Assembly (NCBI GenBank): GCA_025352265.1
Contig: JANXTS010000010.1
Coordinates: 1 to 64,000, forward strand
Direction of reading: 5' to 3'
Length of the DNA: 64,000 nt
Source: Variovorax sp.
Lineage (GTDB): Bacteria > Pseudomonadota > Gammaproteobacteria > Burkholderiales > Burkholderiaceae_C
Shown piece by piece: positions 41,426-50,494 of this stretch. Under the pieces are notes generated by a model. The model worked only from the letters and a program-made list of their open reading frames with translations. It was not told where the DNA came from and searched no databases. A program made the position numbers and the translations under genes. Every line of letters starts with the position of its first letter. The first letter of the stretch is position 1.

Positions 41426-42640
41426 TCAGCGAACGACAGCGATCTGTTCGCGCTTGCCGGCCTTGTATGTGTACAGGGTCAGTGCGCCGTTCTTGATGTC
41501 GCCCTTTTCGTCGAAAGCGATCGGGCCGGTCACGCCCTTGTAGTTGGTCTTGCCAACTTCAGGGAGGTACTTTTCCGGGTCCGCCGAACCGGCACGAACC
41601 ATGGCGTCGGCCAGAATTTCGACGGCGTCGTAGACGTACGGTGCATAGATCTGCACTTCGACGCCGTTCTTGGCCTTGAAGTCGGCCTTGAACTTTTCCA
41701 GAGGCGCCTTGAAGTCGCCGTCCACACCACCGGCTTCAGCGCAAACCACCATGTCTTCACCAATGGCATCGCCGGCCAACTTGGCCAGTTCGCCGGTGCA
41801 CAGGCCGTCACCGCCCATGAACTTGACGGTCATGCCAAGCTGCTTGACCTGCTTGAGCATCGGGCCGGCAACCGCATCCATGCCACCGAAGAACAACACG
41901 TCGGGCTTGGTGCCCTTGAGCTTAGTCAGGATGGCGTTGAAGTCGGTGGACTTGTCGGTTGTGAACTCATGACCGACGATGGTGCCGCCTGCGGCCTTTG
42001 CTGCCTTCTCGAACTCTTCAGCGACGCCCTGGCCGTATGCGGTGCGGTCGTCGATCACGGCAATGCTCTTGCCCTTCAGCGTTTCGACTGCGTACTTGCC
42101 AAGCGTGCCGCCGAGTTGCGTGTCGTCAGCCACCACGCGGAACGTGGTCTTGAAGCCTTGACGCGTGTACTTGGGGTTGGTTGCCGATGGCGAGATTTGC
42201 GGAATGCCAGCGTCGCTGTACAGCTTCGAAGCCGGGATGGTGGTGCCCGAATTCAAGTGACCAACGATGCCGTTAACCTTGGCGTCGACCAGCTTTTGCG
42301 CCACTGCGGTGCCTTGCTTCGGATCGCCAGCGTCGTCTTCTGCGAGCAGTTCGAATTTGGCAACCTTGTCGCCGATCTTCAGATTGCGCGAGTTCAAATC
42401 TTCGATGGCCATCTTGGCGCCGAACTCGTTGTCCTTGCCCAAGTGAGCGATCGGGCCGCTGGTCGGGCCGACGTGACCGATCTTGACGATCAGAGCGTCG
42501 GCAGGAGGTGCTGCAGCAGGCGCGGCGGCGGTGGTGGCCGCCGGTGCAGCGGCGGGGGCGGCAGCTTCTTCCTTTTTGCCGCAAGCCACTAGCGTCAGCG
42601 CAGCCATCGCGACCGCAGTCACAGTCCATTTCAATTGCAT
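41426..42640 (-). CDS. Branched-chain amino acid ABC transporter substrate-binding lipoprotein (LivJ/LivK-like)
   Basis: Lipobox LTLVACGKK; VKIGHVGPTSGPIAHLGKDNEFGAKMAIEDLNSRN. Confidence 0.93.
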   Translation of the reverse strand: MQLKWTVTAVAMAALTLVACGKKEEAAAPAAAPAATTAAAPAAAPPADALIVKIGHVGPTSGPIAHLGKDNEFGAKMAIEDLNSRNLKIGDKVAKFELLAEDDAGDPKQGTAVAQKLVDAKVNGIVGHLNSGTTIPASKLYSDAGIPQISPSATNPKYTRQGFKTTFRVVADDTQLGGTLGKYAVETLKGKSIAVIDDRTAYGQGVAEEFEKAAKAAGGTIVGHEFTTDKSTDFNAILTKLKGTKPDVLFFGGMDAVAGPMLKQVKQLGMTVKFMGGDGLCTGELAKLAGDAIGEDMVVCAEAGGVDGDFKAPLEKFKADFKAKNGVEVQIYAPYVYDAVEILADAMVRAGSADPEKYLPEVGKTNYKGVTGPIAFDEKGDIKNGALTLYTYKAGKREQIAVVR

Positions 42641-42777
42641 GGGAAACCTCCAGAACATTGATGAAGAATTAAGTAAAAACCGGTCTTTCGATCCGGGCGG
42701 AAATTCCGAACAATTTGTTCAGCAAGTTTCGCGCCGCAGACCGGGGACGCCCCTGCGCCAGCCGACCCGGCGGCAGT

Positions 42778-43377
42778 TTAGCCGACGGATTGCGGGCTGG
42801 ACGCTGGCACAGACCCTGTGTTGTCGGAAAGCTCTTTCGATAACGCTTCAACCACCAGCGAACGCAGCACGCCTTCAATTTCGCTGCGCAAACGCGGCAC
42901 CATTGCGTCGAGTTGTTGCTGAACTGCAGCTGACACCGCATCGGTCAAACGCTCTTCCAATGACAAGTCAATGCGCTGCAATACCCGGTGCATCAGTTGC
43001 TCTTCTAGACCGAACGCATCGGCGTCCGACAAGGCATGGACATCGATGGCGATCCGGTTTTCCGGCGGCGCGCTTGCCGACACACCCGATGCAATGCGCG
43101 CGGTCGGCGCGGCTGTTGCCTTGCCGGCCGGTGCTGCTGGCTCTGGCGCTCCTATGTAGGCCTTATCCGCTGTCTGCGCCATGTCGGCGGCAATGCCCAC
43201 CATCGCCGTTGCAATCGCGGCCTGGCGTGCCGCCGCCGACGGCGTGTGCAGTGCCTGTTCTTCGGGCATCAGTGGCAGCGGAAGTGGCGACGGCCGCGCG
43301 AGCGGCTCGCCTGACGTATCGAGCACCGTGGTCAACGTCGGCACGAAGCGTGGCGGTGTGCGCTGGTTGCTAGCCAT
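42778..43377 (-). CDS. Conserved hypothetical protein between holC and the ABC substrate-binding gene
   Basis: MASNQRTPPRFVPTLTTVLDTSGEPLARPSPLPLPLMPEEQ...VLQRIDLSLEERLTDAVSAAVQQQLDAMVPRLRSEIEGVLRSLVVEAL. Confidence 0.65.
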   Translation of the reverse strand: MASNQRTPPRFVPTLTTVLDTSGEPLARPSPLPLPLMPEEQALHTPSAAARQAAIATAMVGIAADMAQTADKAYIGAPEPAAPAGKATAAPTARIASGVSASAPPENRIAIDVHALSDADAFGLEEQLMHRVLQRIDLSLEERLTDAVSAAVQQQLDAMVPRLRSEIEGVLRSLVVEALSKELSDNTGSVPASSPQSVG

Positions 43378-43814
43378 CAGGCGGTCGCCTCCCCGAAGTC
43401 GTGTCGTTTGATCGCATAGCCACGGTCGGCGTAATGACGCCAGCGCGCGCGCGCCAGCTGCCGGTCTTCTGAATCGCTGCTTACGATATCGATCAGCCGA
43501 TCGAAACGCTCGAAGCCGACCGGCAATGCGTTTCCCAAATTGACCAGCACTTGCCGATGGGGCGGCGTCCCCATGTCGGCGCCCATGAGCACCACGGGTG
43601 AGCGCGCCAACACATGGGGTGCACTGTCTGCCCGGCAATGCGGCACGAAGTCGACTGCCGAAAAATCCCACAGCGCGGCATCTATCGCGTCGAGCGTTGT
43701 CGCATCGGCTACGACGACGAGCCGCACATCATGCTTGCCGACGGCCTTGCGCAGCAGCCGGCAGGCGTGATGCACCTTGTCTGGCGCGTTGAAATGAAAG
43801 TCGATTTCGGTCAC
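43377..43814 (-). CDS. holC: DNA polymerase III subunit chi
   Basis: GTG start; TEIDFHFNAPDKVHHACRLLRKAVGKHDVRLVV...LVNLGNALPVGFERFDRLIDIVSSD. Confidence 0.9.
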   Translation of the reverse strand: MTEIDFHFNAPDKVHHACRLLRKAVGKHDVRLVVVADATTLDAIDAALWDFSAVDFVPHCRADSAPHVLARSPVVLMGADMGTPPHRQVLVNLGNALPVGFERFDRLIDIVSSDSEDRQLARARWRHYADRGYAIKRHDFGEATA

Positions 43815-43842
43815 TCGGCGATCGTTCGATAGATCAAATGAA

Positions 43843-45348
43843 TCAGGCGCCGGAGCGGACCTTGCGAACAGCCTTGCGCGGCGCTGCCGTCGGCGTGCCC
43901 ACGGTCGCCTTGCCGACACGGCCGACCAGATAAGACACCAGCAAGCCGACTGGCCGACCCGTCGAGCCCTTGGCCGCGCCGCTCTTCCATGCGGAGCCGG
44001 CGATGTCCAGGTGCGCCCACGGGAACCCGTCGACGAAGCGCTGCAGGAACTTGGCCGCCGTCACCGCGCCGCCGGCACGGCCCGCGATGTTGGCGACGTC
44101 CGCGAAGTGAGTCTTCAGGCCCTCGGCGTACTCGTCGTCGAGCGGCATGCGCCAGCAGCGGTCGAGCGATTGCTCGCCCGCTGTTTCGAGCGCCTTCGCC
44201 AACACGTCGTCCGGCGAAAACAAGCCGCTGCGCACGCCACCCAGCGCGACCACGCAGGCGCCCGTCAAGGTCGCGATGTCGATGACGGCGGCCGGATTGA
44301 AGCGCTTGGCATACGTCAGCGCGTCGCACAGAATGAGGCGCCCTTCTGCATCGGTGTTCAGCACCTCGATGGTCTGGCCGCTCATGCTGGTCACGACGTC
44401 GCCCGGCTTTAACGCCTTGCCATCGTTCATGTTTTCGCACGACGGGATCAGTCCGACCACGTTGATGGCCGGCTTGAGTTCGCCGAGGGTGCGAAACACG
44501 CCGAGCACGCTCGCTGCACCGCACATGTCGAACTTCATCTCGTCCATTTCGGCCGCCGGCTTGAGCGAAACGCCGCCGGTATCGAAGGTGATGCCCTTGC
44601 CGACCAGCACGACGGGCGCCTCGTCTTTCGCGCCGCCGCTGTAATGCAACACAATGAAGCGCAGCGGCTCCGACGAGCCCTGCGCCACGGCTGCGAAAGA
44701 GCCCATGCCAAGCTTGGCAACTTCTTTCGGGCCGAGCACCTCGCACTTGATGCGCGGCAAATCAGCCAGCTCTTTGGCGGCGTCCGCCAACATCGTAGGG
44801 GTGCAATAGTTGGCCGGGCGGTTGCCCCATTCCTTGGCCAGTTCGATACCCGACACCGTCGCCTTCGCTTCGGCGAAGGCGCCAGCCAGCGACGCGGCGT
44901 CCGGCACGCCGAGCGTTACATGGCGCAGCGTGCGCGGCTCGGGCTTTGACTTGCTGGTCGTATAAACATAGCTGGCATCGGCCGCCGCCAGCATGGCACT
45001 GTGCAGCGCACCGGCTTCAGGGGCCTTGGCGAACACCATGACGAGGCGTTTGGTGCCGACACCTTTTGCAGCGTTGATCGCGGCGATAACCGCGCTGCGC
45101 ACCTGCGCGGGCTGGCCGTTGCCAATCGACGCGAGCAACACGCGCGGCGCGGCGATGCCGATCGGGCAATACAGGCTCAGCAGCTTGCCGGCCTTGTCGG
45201 GGAAGTCTCCGGCAAGTCGCGCGGCGGCCGCGATTACCGACAAAGCATCGGTGTCCAAAATGGCGCCCTCAGGTACGAGGAAGACAAGCGCGTCGGCTTT
45301 TTCGGATGCAGCGAGGCTGCTGGTGAGGGTCTTGAGTTGGAAGTCCAT
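43843..45348 (-). CDS. pepA: Leucyl aminopeptidase
   Basis: LVGKGITFDTGGVSLKPAAEMDEMKFDMCGAASVLG and NTDAEGRLILCDAL. Confidence 0.97.
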   Translation of the reverse strand: MDFQLKTLTSSLAASEKADALVFLVPEGAILDTDALSVIAAAARLAGDFPDKAGKLLSLYCPIGIAAPRVLLASIGNGQPAQVRSAVIAAINAAKGVGTKRLVMVFAKAPEAGALHSAMLAAADASYVYTTSKSKPEPRTLRHVTLGVPDAASLAGAFAEAKATVSGIELAKEWGNRPANYCTPTMLADAAKELADLPRIKCEVLGPKEVAKLGMGSFAAVAQGSSEPLRFIVLHYSGGAKDEAPVVLVGKGITFDTGGVSLKPAAEMDEMKFDMCGAASVLGVFRTLGELKPAINVVGLIPSCENMNDGKALKPGDVVTSMSGQTIEVLNTDAEGRLILCDALTYAKRFNPAAVIDIATLTGACVVALGGVRSGLFSPDDVLAKALETAGEQSLDRCWRMPLDDEYAEGLKTHFADVANIAGRAGGAVTAAKFLQRFVDGFPWAHLDIAGSAWKSGAAKGSTGRPVGLLVSYLVGRVGKATVGTPTAAPRKAVRKVRSGA

Positions 45349-45369
45349 AATCCTTTTTTTCCCTCGACG

Positions 45370-46491
45370 ATGTTATTCCATTCCTCCCTTCGTAGAGAGC
45401 TGTCGCGCAGCTTCGGCGCGACACTCGTCGTGCTGGTCACGATCGTGATGACCATGATGTTGATCCGTACGCTCGGATTGGCCGCCAAGGGCAGTGTCAA
45501 TCCGTCCGAGGTGTTCCTCGTAATGAGCTACACCGTGCTCGGCTACCTGCCGACCATCCTGAGTCTCAGCCTTTTCGTGTCGATCGTCGGCACCTTGTCG
45601 CGCATGTACCGCGACAGCGAAATGGTGATCTGGTTTTCAAGTGGCCGCGGCTTGGCAGATTTCGTCAAGCCGATCTTCAGATTCGCCTGGCCGGTGCTGC
45701 TGCTCATTTTGGCGCTCGCACTCGTCGGCTGGCCTTGGGCCAATTCGCAAACGCAGGGAATGCGCGACCAGTACGAGCGCCGTGGCGATATCGAGCGGGT
45801 TTCGCCCGGCGAGTTCGTCGAATCGTCGGGTCGCATGCGAGTGTTCTTTGTCGACAAGGACACGCCCAACGCCAACACTGCATCGAACGTGTTCATTTCA
45901 TCGATCGAGCGCAACCGGCAGATCGTCACCTCGGCGCGCAGCGGTCATATGGAAGATATCGACAAGGCGCGCTATCTCGTTCTTGAAAACGGCCAACGTG
46001 TCGAGCGCCCTCTCGACAAGTCGGGCCTGAAGATCAGCGAATTCAAAACATACGGCGCCAAAACCGGCGTCAACGCCTCCGACTCGGCCGACGACACACC
46101 AGCGCGTTCGCGCCCCACCCTGGTGCTGCTTGCGCGACCGACTCTCGAAAACATGGGCGAACTTGGCTGGCGTGTAGGCATGCTGCTGGCCGGCATTAAT
46201 TTCGTGCTGTTGGCGCTAACGCTTTCCAGCGTGAATCCGCGGGTGGGCCGCAGCGGTAACCTGCTCTTCGCGCTGTTCGCCTTCGTTGTGTACTACAACC
46301 TCATCAACCTTGGCCAGGGCTGGGTGACGTCTGGGCGGTACAGCTTTGCCGGGTTCATGGTGGCGCTGCATGGCGGCGTGCTGGCGATCGGCCTGCTGTG
46401 GCTTTCAGCACGCCACCAAAACTGGAGCCTGCGAGCGCTGTTCTCTCGTACACCCGCGCTTTCGCATTCTTCTGCGTCATCGTCTCAGTGA
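45370..46491 (+). CDS. lptF: LPS export ABC transporter permease LptF
   Basis: MLFHSSLRRELSRSFGATLVVLVTIVMTMMLIRTLGLAAKG; divergent from pepA. Confidence 0.95.
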   Translation: MLFHSSLRRELSRSFGATLVVLVTIVMTMMLIRTLGLAAKGSVNPSEVFLVMSYTVLGYLPTILSLSLFVSIVGTLSRMYRDSEMVIWFSSGRGLADFVKPIFRFAWPVLLLILALALVGWPWANSQTQGMRDQYERRGDIERVSPGEFVESSGRMRVFFVDKDTPNANTASNVFISSIERNRQIVTSARSGHMEDIDKARYLVLENGQRVERPLDKSGLKISEFKTYGAKTGVNASDSADDTPARSRPTLVLLARPTLENMGELGWRVGMLLAGINFVLLALTLSSVNPRVGRSGNLLFALFAFVVYYNLINLGQGWVTSGRYSFAGFMVALHGGVLAIGLLWLSARHQNWSLRALFSRTPALSHSSASSSQ

Positions 46492-47594
46492 AAACAATTC
46501 GTCGTTTGATCTACATCGAGGTGCTGAAGGCTGTTGCTTTTGTCACCCTTGGCTTCTTGAGCCTGTTCTTTTTCTTCGACTTTGTCGACGAGCTTTCCGG
46601 TCTCGGTAAAACCGGCCTTGGCTATGGGCTGCCGCAGGCACTTCTTTTTGTGACTCTGCAAATCCCCGGACACCTGTACGAGCTGCTGCCGATCTCGGTA
46701 TTGATCGGTACTATTTTCGTCATGGCGCGGCTCGCGCAGAGTTCGGAGTACACGATCCTCCGGACCAGCGGACTCGGCCCCTGGCGCGCCTTGCGCACGT
46801 TGCTCGTTCTTGGCCTGGGGTTCGTCGTGCTTACCTTCGCCGTCGGGGACTACGTCGCTCCTTTCTCAGGCAGCACGGCACAACTCCTGAAGGCACGCTT
46901 TCAGGGCTACATCGCGACCGCTGGGATCACGGGCGCATGGCTCAAAGAGCGACGCAACGACAAGTCGTACGCCGTCAACGTAGCTTCGATTCGGCGGGAC
47001 GGCACCTTGACCAACCTCCATATTTTCGAGTTCGATGCGGATGGCTTTATCGCCAAACAAATATCGGCAGCCTCTGCGCGCGTCGTCGGCAAAGAGTGGG
47101 TTCTGACCAACGTCGAGCAACAAGATTACGACACGCGAAACAGCGCCGATAAGGGCCGAATCAGCACGGTACAAATGCCCGAACTGCACTGGCCCACGAC
47201 TCTCACCACCGAGATGGCGTCGGTCGCGTTGCTCAAGCCAGAGCGCATGGCGACCATCGACCTATTCGAGTACGTCAGGCATCTCGATGCCAACGGGCAG
47301 ACCGCACAGCGCTATGAAATCGAGTTCTGGCGCAAGGTGTTCTATCCACTTTCGTGCCTGGTGATGGTAGTGCTGGCGTTGCCCTTCGCCTATCTTCACT
47401 TTCGGCAAGCTGGCATCACCAGCTATGTGTTCGGCGGCGTGATGATCGGGATCAGTTTTTTTATGTTGAACAATGTTTTCGGCTATCTCGGCAACCTGAG
47501 CAATTGGTGGCCGTGGATCACTGCAGCTGCGCCGGGTCTTATCTATTCCGTAATGTCACTGGCGGCGTTCACCTGGCTGGTGCTGAGGCGTTAG
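46488..47594 (+). CDS. lptG: LPS export ABC transporter permease LptG
   Basis: GTG start overlapping the lptF stop; KTIRRLIYIEVLKAVAFVTLGFLSLFFFFDFVDEL. Confidence 0.95.
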   Translation: MKTIRRLIYIEVLKAVAFVTLGFLSLFFFFDFVDELSGLGKTGLGYGLPQALLFVTLQIPGHLYELLPISVLIGTIFVMARLAQSSEYTILRTSGLGPWRALRTLLVLGLGFVVLTFAVGDYVAPFSGSTAQLLKARFQGYIATAGITGAWLKERRNDKSYAVNVASIRRDGTLTNLHIFEFDADGFIAKQISAASARVVGKEWVLTNVEQQDYDTRNSADKGRISTVQMPELHWPTTLTTEMASVALLKPERMATIDLFEYVRHLDANGQTAQRYEIEFWRKVFYPLSCLVMVVLALPFAYLHFRQAGITSYVFGGVMIGISFFMLNNVFGYLGNLSNWWPWITAAAPGLIYSVMSLAAFTWLVLRR

Positions 47595-47596
47595 CA

Positions 47597-47983
47597 ATGC
47601 AATCAATACCCAATATCAGCATAAGTGCAGGCATCGTATTGTTCGCGCACGGCTCGCGTGACGCGCGATGGCGCGAGCCGGTCGAAGCCGTGGCGCGGCG
47701 CGCGGCCGAACTCTCTCCAGACGCCAAGGTTGTTTGCGCATACCTCGAACTGATGAAACCCGATTTGACGACGGCTGCCGCAGGTCTGATCGAACAGGGA
47801 GCTCTGTCCGTGCGCATCGTCCCGCTGTTTTTGGGCATAGGCAAGCATGTGCGCGAAGATTTACCCGGGCTCATCGACGGATTGCGCGCCGCGCATCCCA
47901 GCATCGCTTTTTCCTTGCAGACAGCGGTCGGTGAAGACACCCGGGTAATCGAGCTACTGGCGCAGATAGCCTTGCACGGCTGA
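47597..47983 (+). CDS. CbiX/SirB-family chelatase-like protein
   Basis: GIVLFAHGSRDARWREPVEAVARRA...VRIVPLFLGIGKHVREDLP. Confidence 0.88.
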   Translation: MQSIPNISISAGIVLFAHGSRDARWREPVEAVARRAAELSPDAKVVCAYLELMKPDLTTAAAGLIEQGALSVRIVPLFLGIGKHVREDLPGLIDGLRAAHPSIAFSLQTAVGEDTRVIELLAQIALHG

Positions 47984-48047
47984 CCTTGCACCGCGCCCCA
48001 TAGATTGCAGAAGGCATAATAAATCCGACAATAAGACGGAATTTGTT

Positions 48048-48989
48048 ATGAATCTCCACCAGTTCAAGTTCGTACAGGAAGCCGTGCGGCGCAATCTGAA
48101 CCTGACCGAGGCCGCCAAGGCGCTTCACACCTCGCAGCCCGGTGTCTCCAAAGCCATCATCGAGCTCGAAGAAGAGCTCGGCGTCGAGATCTTCGCCCGC
48201 CACGGCAAACGCCTCAAGCGCGTGACGGAACCGGGCCAGCACGTGCTTGCCAGCATCGAATTGATCATGCGCGAGGTAGGCAACCTGAAGCGCATCGGCG
48301 AGCAGTTCAGTGCTGAAGATAGCGGCACGCTGTCGATCGCGACCACGCACACCCAGGCGCGCTACGTGCTGCCCGTGCCAGTCGCCAAGCTGCGCGAGGC
48401 TTATCCCAAGGTAAACGTGAGCCTGCATCAAGGCTCGCCCGATCAGGTGGCGCGCATGGTCATCGACGAGATCGCCGAGATCGGCATCGCGACCGAATCG
48501 CTTTCGGATTACACCGAACTCGTGACGCTGCCCTGCTACGAATGGCAGCACGTGTTGGTGCTGCCGAAGGACCATCCGCTGGCCAACAAGGAGCGCGTAT
48601 CGCTGGAAGACTTGGCGACCGAGCCGCTTATCACATACCACCCGTCTTTCACCGGCCGCACGCGCATCGATGCGGCCTTCGCGCAGAAGAAGTTGACCCC
48701 GCGCATCGCGCTTGAAGCCATCGACTCCGATGTCATCAAGACCTATGTGCGACTTGGCTTGGGTGTCGGTATCGTGGCCGAGATGGCCGTGCGCGACGAC
48801 ACCAATGCCGACCTCGTCGTCAAGCCGATGGGTCATATTTTCGGCACCAACATCGCGCGAGTGGCCTTCAAGCGCAGCGCCTACATGCGCAACTTCGTCT
48901 TCAAATTTGCCGAGTTGCTAAGCGACCGGCTCGACCGCAACCTCATCGCCAAGGCCCTGTCGGGCCACAAGCAAGACTACGAACTATGA
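48048..48989 (+). CDS. CysB-family LysR-type transcriptional regulator
   Basis: MNLHQFKFVQEAVRRNLNLTEAAKALHTSQPGVSKAIIELEEELGVEIFARHGKRLKRVTEPG. Confidence 0.93.
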   Translation: MNLHQFKFVQEAVRRNLNLTEAAKALHTSQPGVSKAIIELEEELGVEIFARHGKRLKRVTEPGQHVLASIELIMREVGNLKRIGEQFSAEDSGTLSIATTHTQARYVLPVPVAKLREAYPKVNVSLHQGSPDQVARMVIDEIAEIGIATESLSDYTELVTLPCYEWQHVLVLPKDHPLANKERVSLEDLATEPLITYHPSFTGRTRIDAAFAQKKLTPRIALEAIDSDVIKTYVRLGLGVGIVAEMAVRDDTNADLVVKPMGHIFGTNIARVAFKRSAYMRNFVFKFAELLSDRLDRNLIAKALSGHKQDYEL

Positions 48990-50149
48990 GCACTGTTCCT
49001 CGAACGCCTGAAGTCGGCACCAAGCTGCCGGCCGTCGGCACCACGATCTTCACGGTGATGTCGGCACTCGCCGCCGAAAAAGGTGCGGTCAATCTTGGCC
49101 AGGGCTTTCCGGATTTCAACTGCGATCCGAAGCTGATCGAAGACGTGACCGCGGCCATGGTGGCCGGCCACAACCAGTACCCTCCAATGCCGGGCATCGC
49201 AGCGTTGCGCGAAGCGATCGCTGCCAAGGTCATGGCGCTGTACGGCCGCAGCTACAACGCCGCGAGCGAGATCACCGTCACCGCGGGTGCCACGCAGGCG
49301 ATCATCACCGCGGTGCTGGCCGTCGTACGGCCGGGCGATGAAGTCATCGTGTTGGAGCCTTGCTACGACAGCTACGTGCCCAACATAGAACTCGCCGGCG
49401 GTACGGTGGTGCGTGTGCCACTCACACCCGGCACGTTCAGGCCCGACTTCGCAAAGATCTCCATGGCGATGACACCGCGCACGCGCGCGATCATCGTCAA
49501 CTCGCCGCACAACCCGAGCGCCACCGTGTGGACCGAAGCCGAGATGCGGCAGCTCGACGCGCTACTCGCTCCGACCGAAGTCTTGCTCATCAGTGACGAG
49601 GTCTACGAGCACATGGTTTACGACGGCGCGCTGCACCAAAGCGCCGCGCGTTTTTCAGGACTCGCGGCGCGCGCTTTCATCGTGAGCAGCTTCGGCAAGA
49701 CCTATCACGTGACCGGCTGGAAGGTCGGCTACGTCGCAGCACCAGCCGTGCTCACGACTGAATTCCGCAAGGTGCATCAGTTCAACGTGTTCACGGTCAA
49801 CACACCGATGCAACACGCGCTGGCCCATTTCATGGGTGATGCGGCGCCCTACCTCGAACTGCCGGCGTTCTATGCGCACAAACGCGATCTGTTCGCTGCC
49901 GGCCTCGCGAAGACCCGCTTCAAGTTGCTGCCGAGCGCCGGCACCTACTTCCAGTGCGTCGACATCGGCGAAGTCAGCGACCTGGGCGAAGCGGACTTCT
50001 GCCAATGGCTCACCAGCGAAATCGGCGTCGCGGCGATTCCGTTGTCTGCCTTCTATGGCGACGGATTCGACCAGCGCGTAGTGCGCTTCTGCTTTGCCAA
50101 AAAAGACGAGACGCTGCGAACCGCGCTCGATCGGCTCGCCAAGCTCTGA
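48986..50149 (+). CDS. PLP-dependent aminotransferase (methionine aminotransferase-like)
   Basis: NLGQGFPDFNCDPKLIEDVTAAMVAGHNQYPPMPGIAALREAIA...SSFGKTYHVTGWKVGY. Confidence 0.93.
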   Translation: MSTVPRTPEVGTKLPAVGTTIFTVMSALAAEKGAVNLGQGFPDFNCDPKLIEDVTAAMVAGHNQYPPMPGIAALREAIAAKVMALYGRSYNAASEITVTAGATQAIITAVLAVVRPGDEVIVLEPCYDSYVPNIELAGGTVVRVPLTPGTFRPDFAKISMAMTPRTRAIIVNSPHNPSATVWTEAEMRQLDALLAPTEVLLISDEVYEHMVYDGALHQSAARFSGLAARAFIVSSFGKTYHVTGWKVGYVAAPAVLTTEFRKVHQFNVFTVNTPMQHALAHFMGDAAPYLELPAFYAHKRDLFAAGLAKTRFKLLPSAGTYFQCVDIGEVSDLGEADFCQWLTSEIGVAAIPLSAFYGDGFDQRVVRFCFAKKDETLRTALDRLAKL

Positions 50150-50256
50150 CACGTTTCGTAGGTGTCCCCTGACTGCCGAAGGGGCTTCATTCCCTAGGCC
50201 GAGAAAGGTCTGGGGCAGATGATGGCAGCTCTTTTCAAAGGCTCCTGGAGAACCCC

Positions 50257-50415
50257 ATGTCTGTATCGCTCATCGTGCTCGTTATCGTCATCCTGCTTTT
50301 GGTGGGCGCCCTACCCACCTGGGGACACAGCCGCAGTTGGGGCTACGGCCCAAGCGGCGGCCTGGGCCTGGTGCTGATCGTCGTCATCGTGTTGTTGCTG
50401 ATGGGCCGCATATGA
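50257..50415 (+). CDS. DUF3309 small membrane protein (below the track's cutoff)
   Basis: MSVSLIVLVIVILLLVGALPTWGHSRSWGYGPSGGLGLVLIVVIVLLLMGRI*. Confidence 0.9.
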   Translation: MSVSLIVLVIVILLLVGALPTWGHSRSWGYGPSGGLGLVLIVVIVLLLMGRI

Positions 50416-50437
50416 CAACCGCTCGCTGAGCAAAGGA

Positions 50438-50465
50438 AAAGCCCGCTTCCGCGGGCTTTTTTTCG
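50438..50465 (+). terminator. Terminator downstream of the DUF3309 gene
   Basis: AAAGCCCGCTTCCGCGGGCTTTTTTTC. Confidence 0.85.
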
Positions 50466-50494
50466 CATCACACATGATCGCGTGGGCCAAGGGA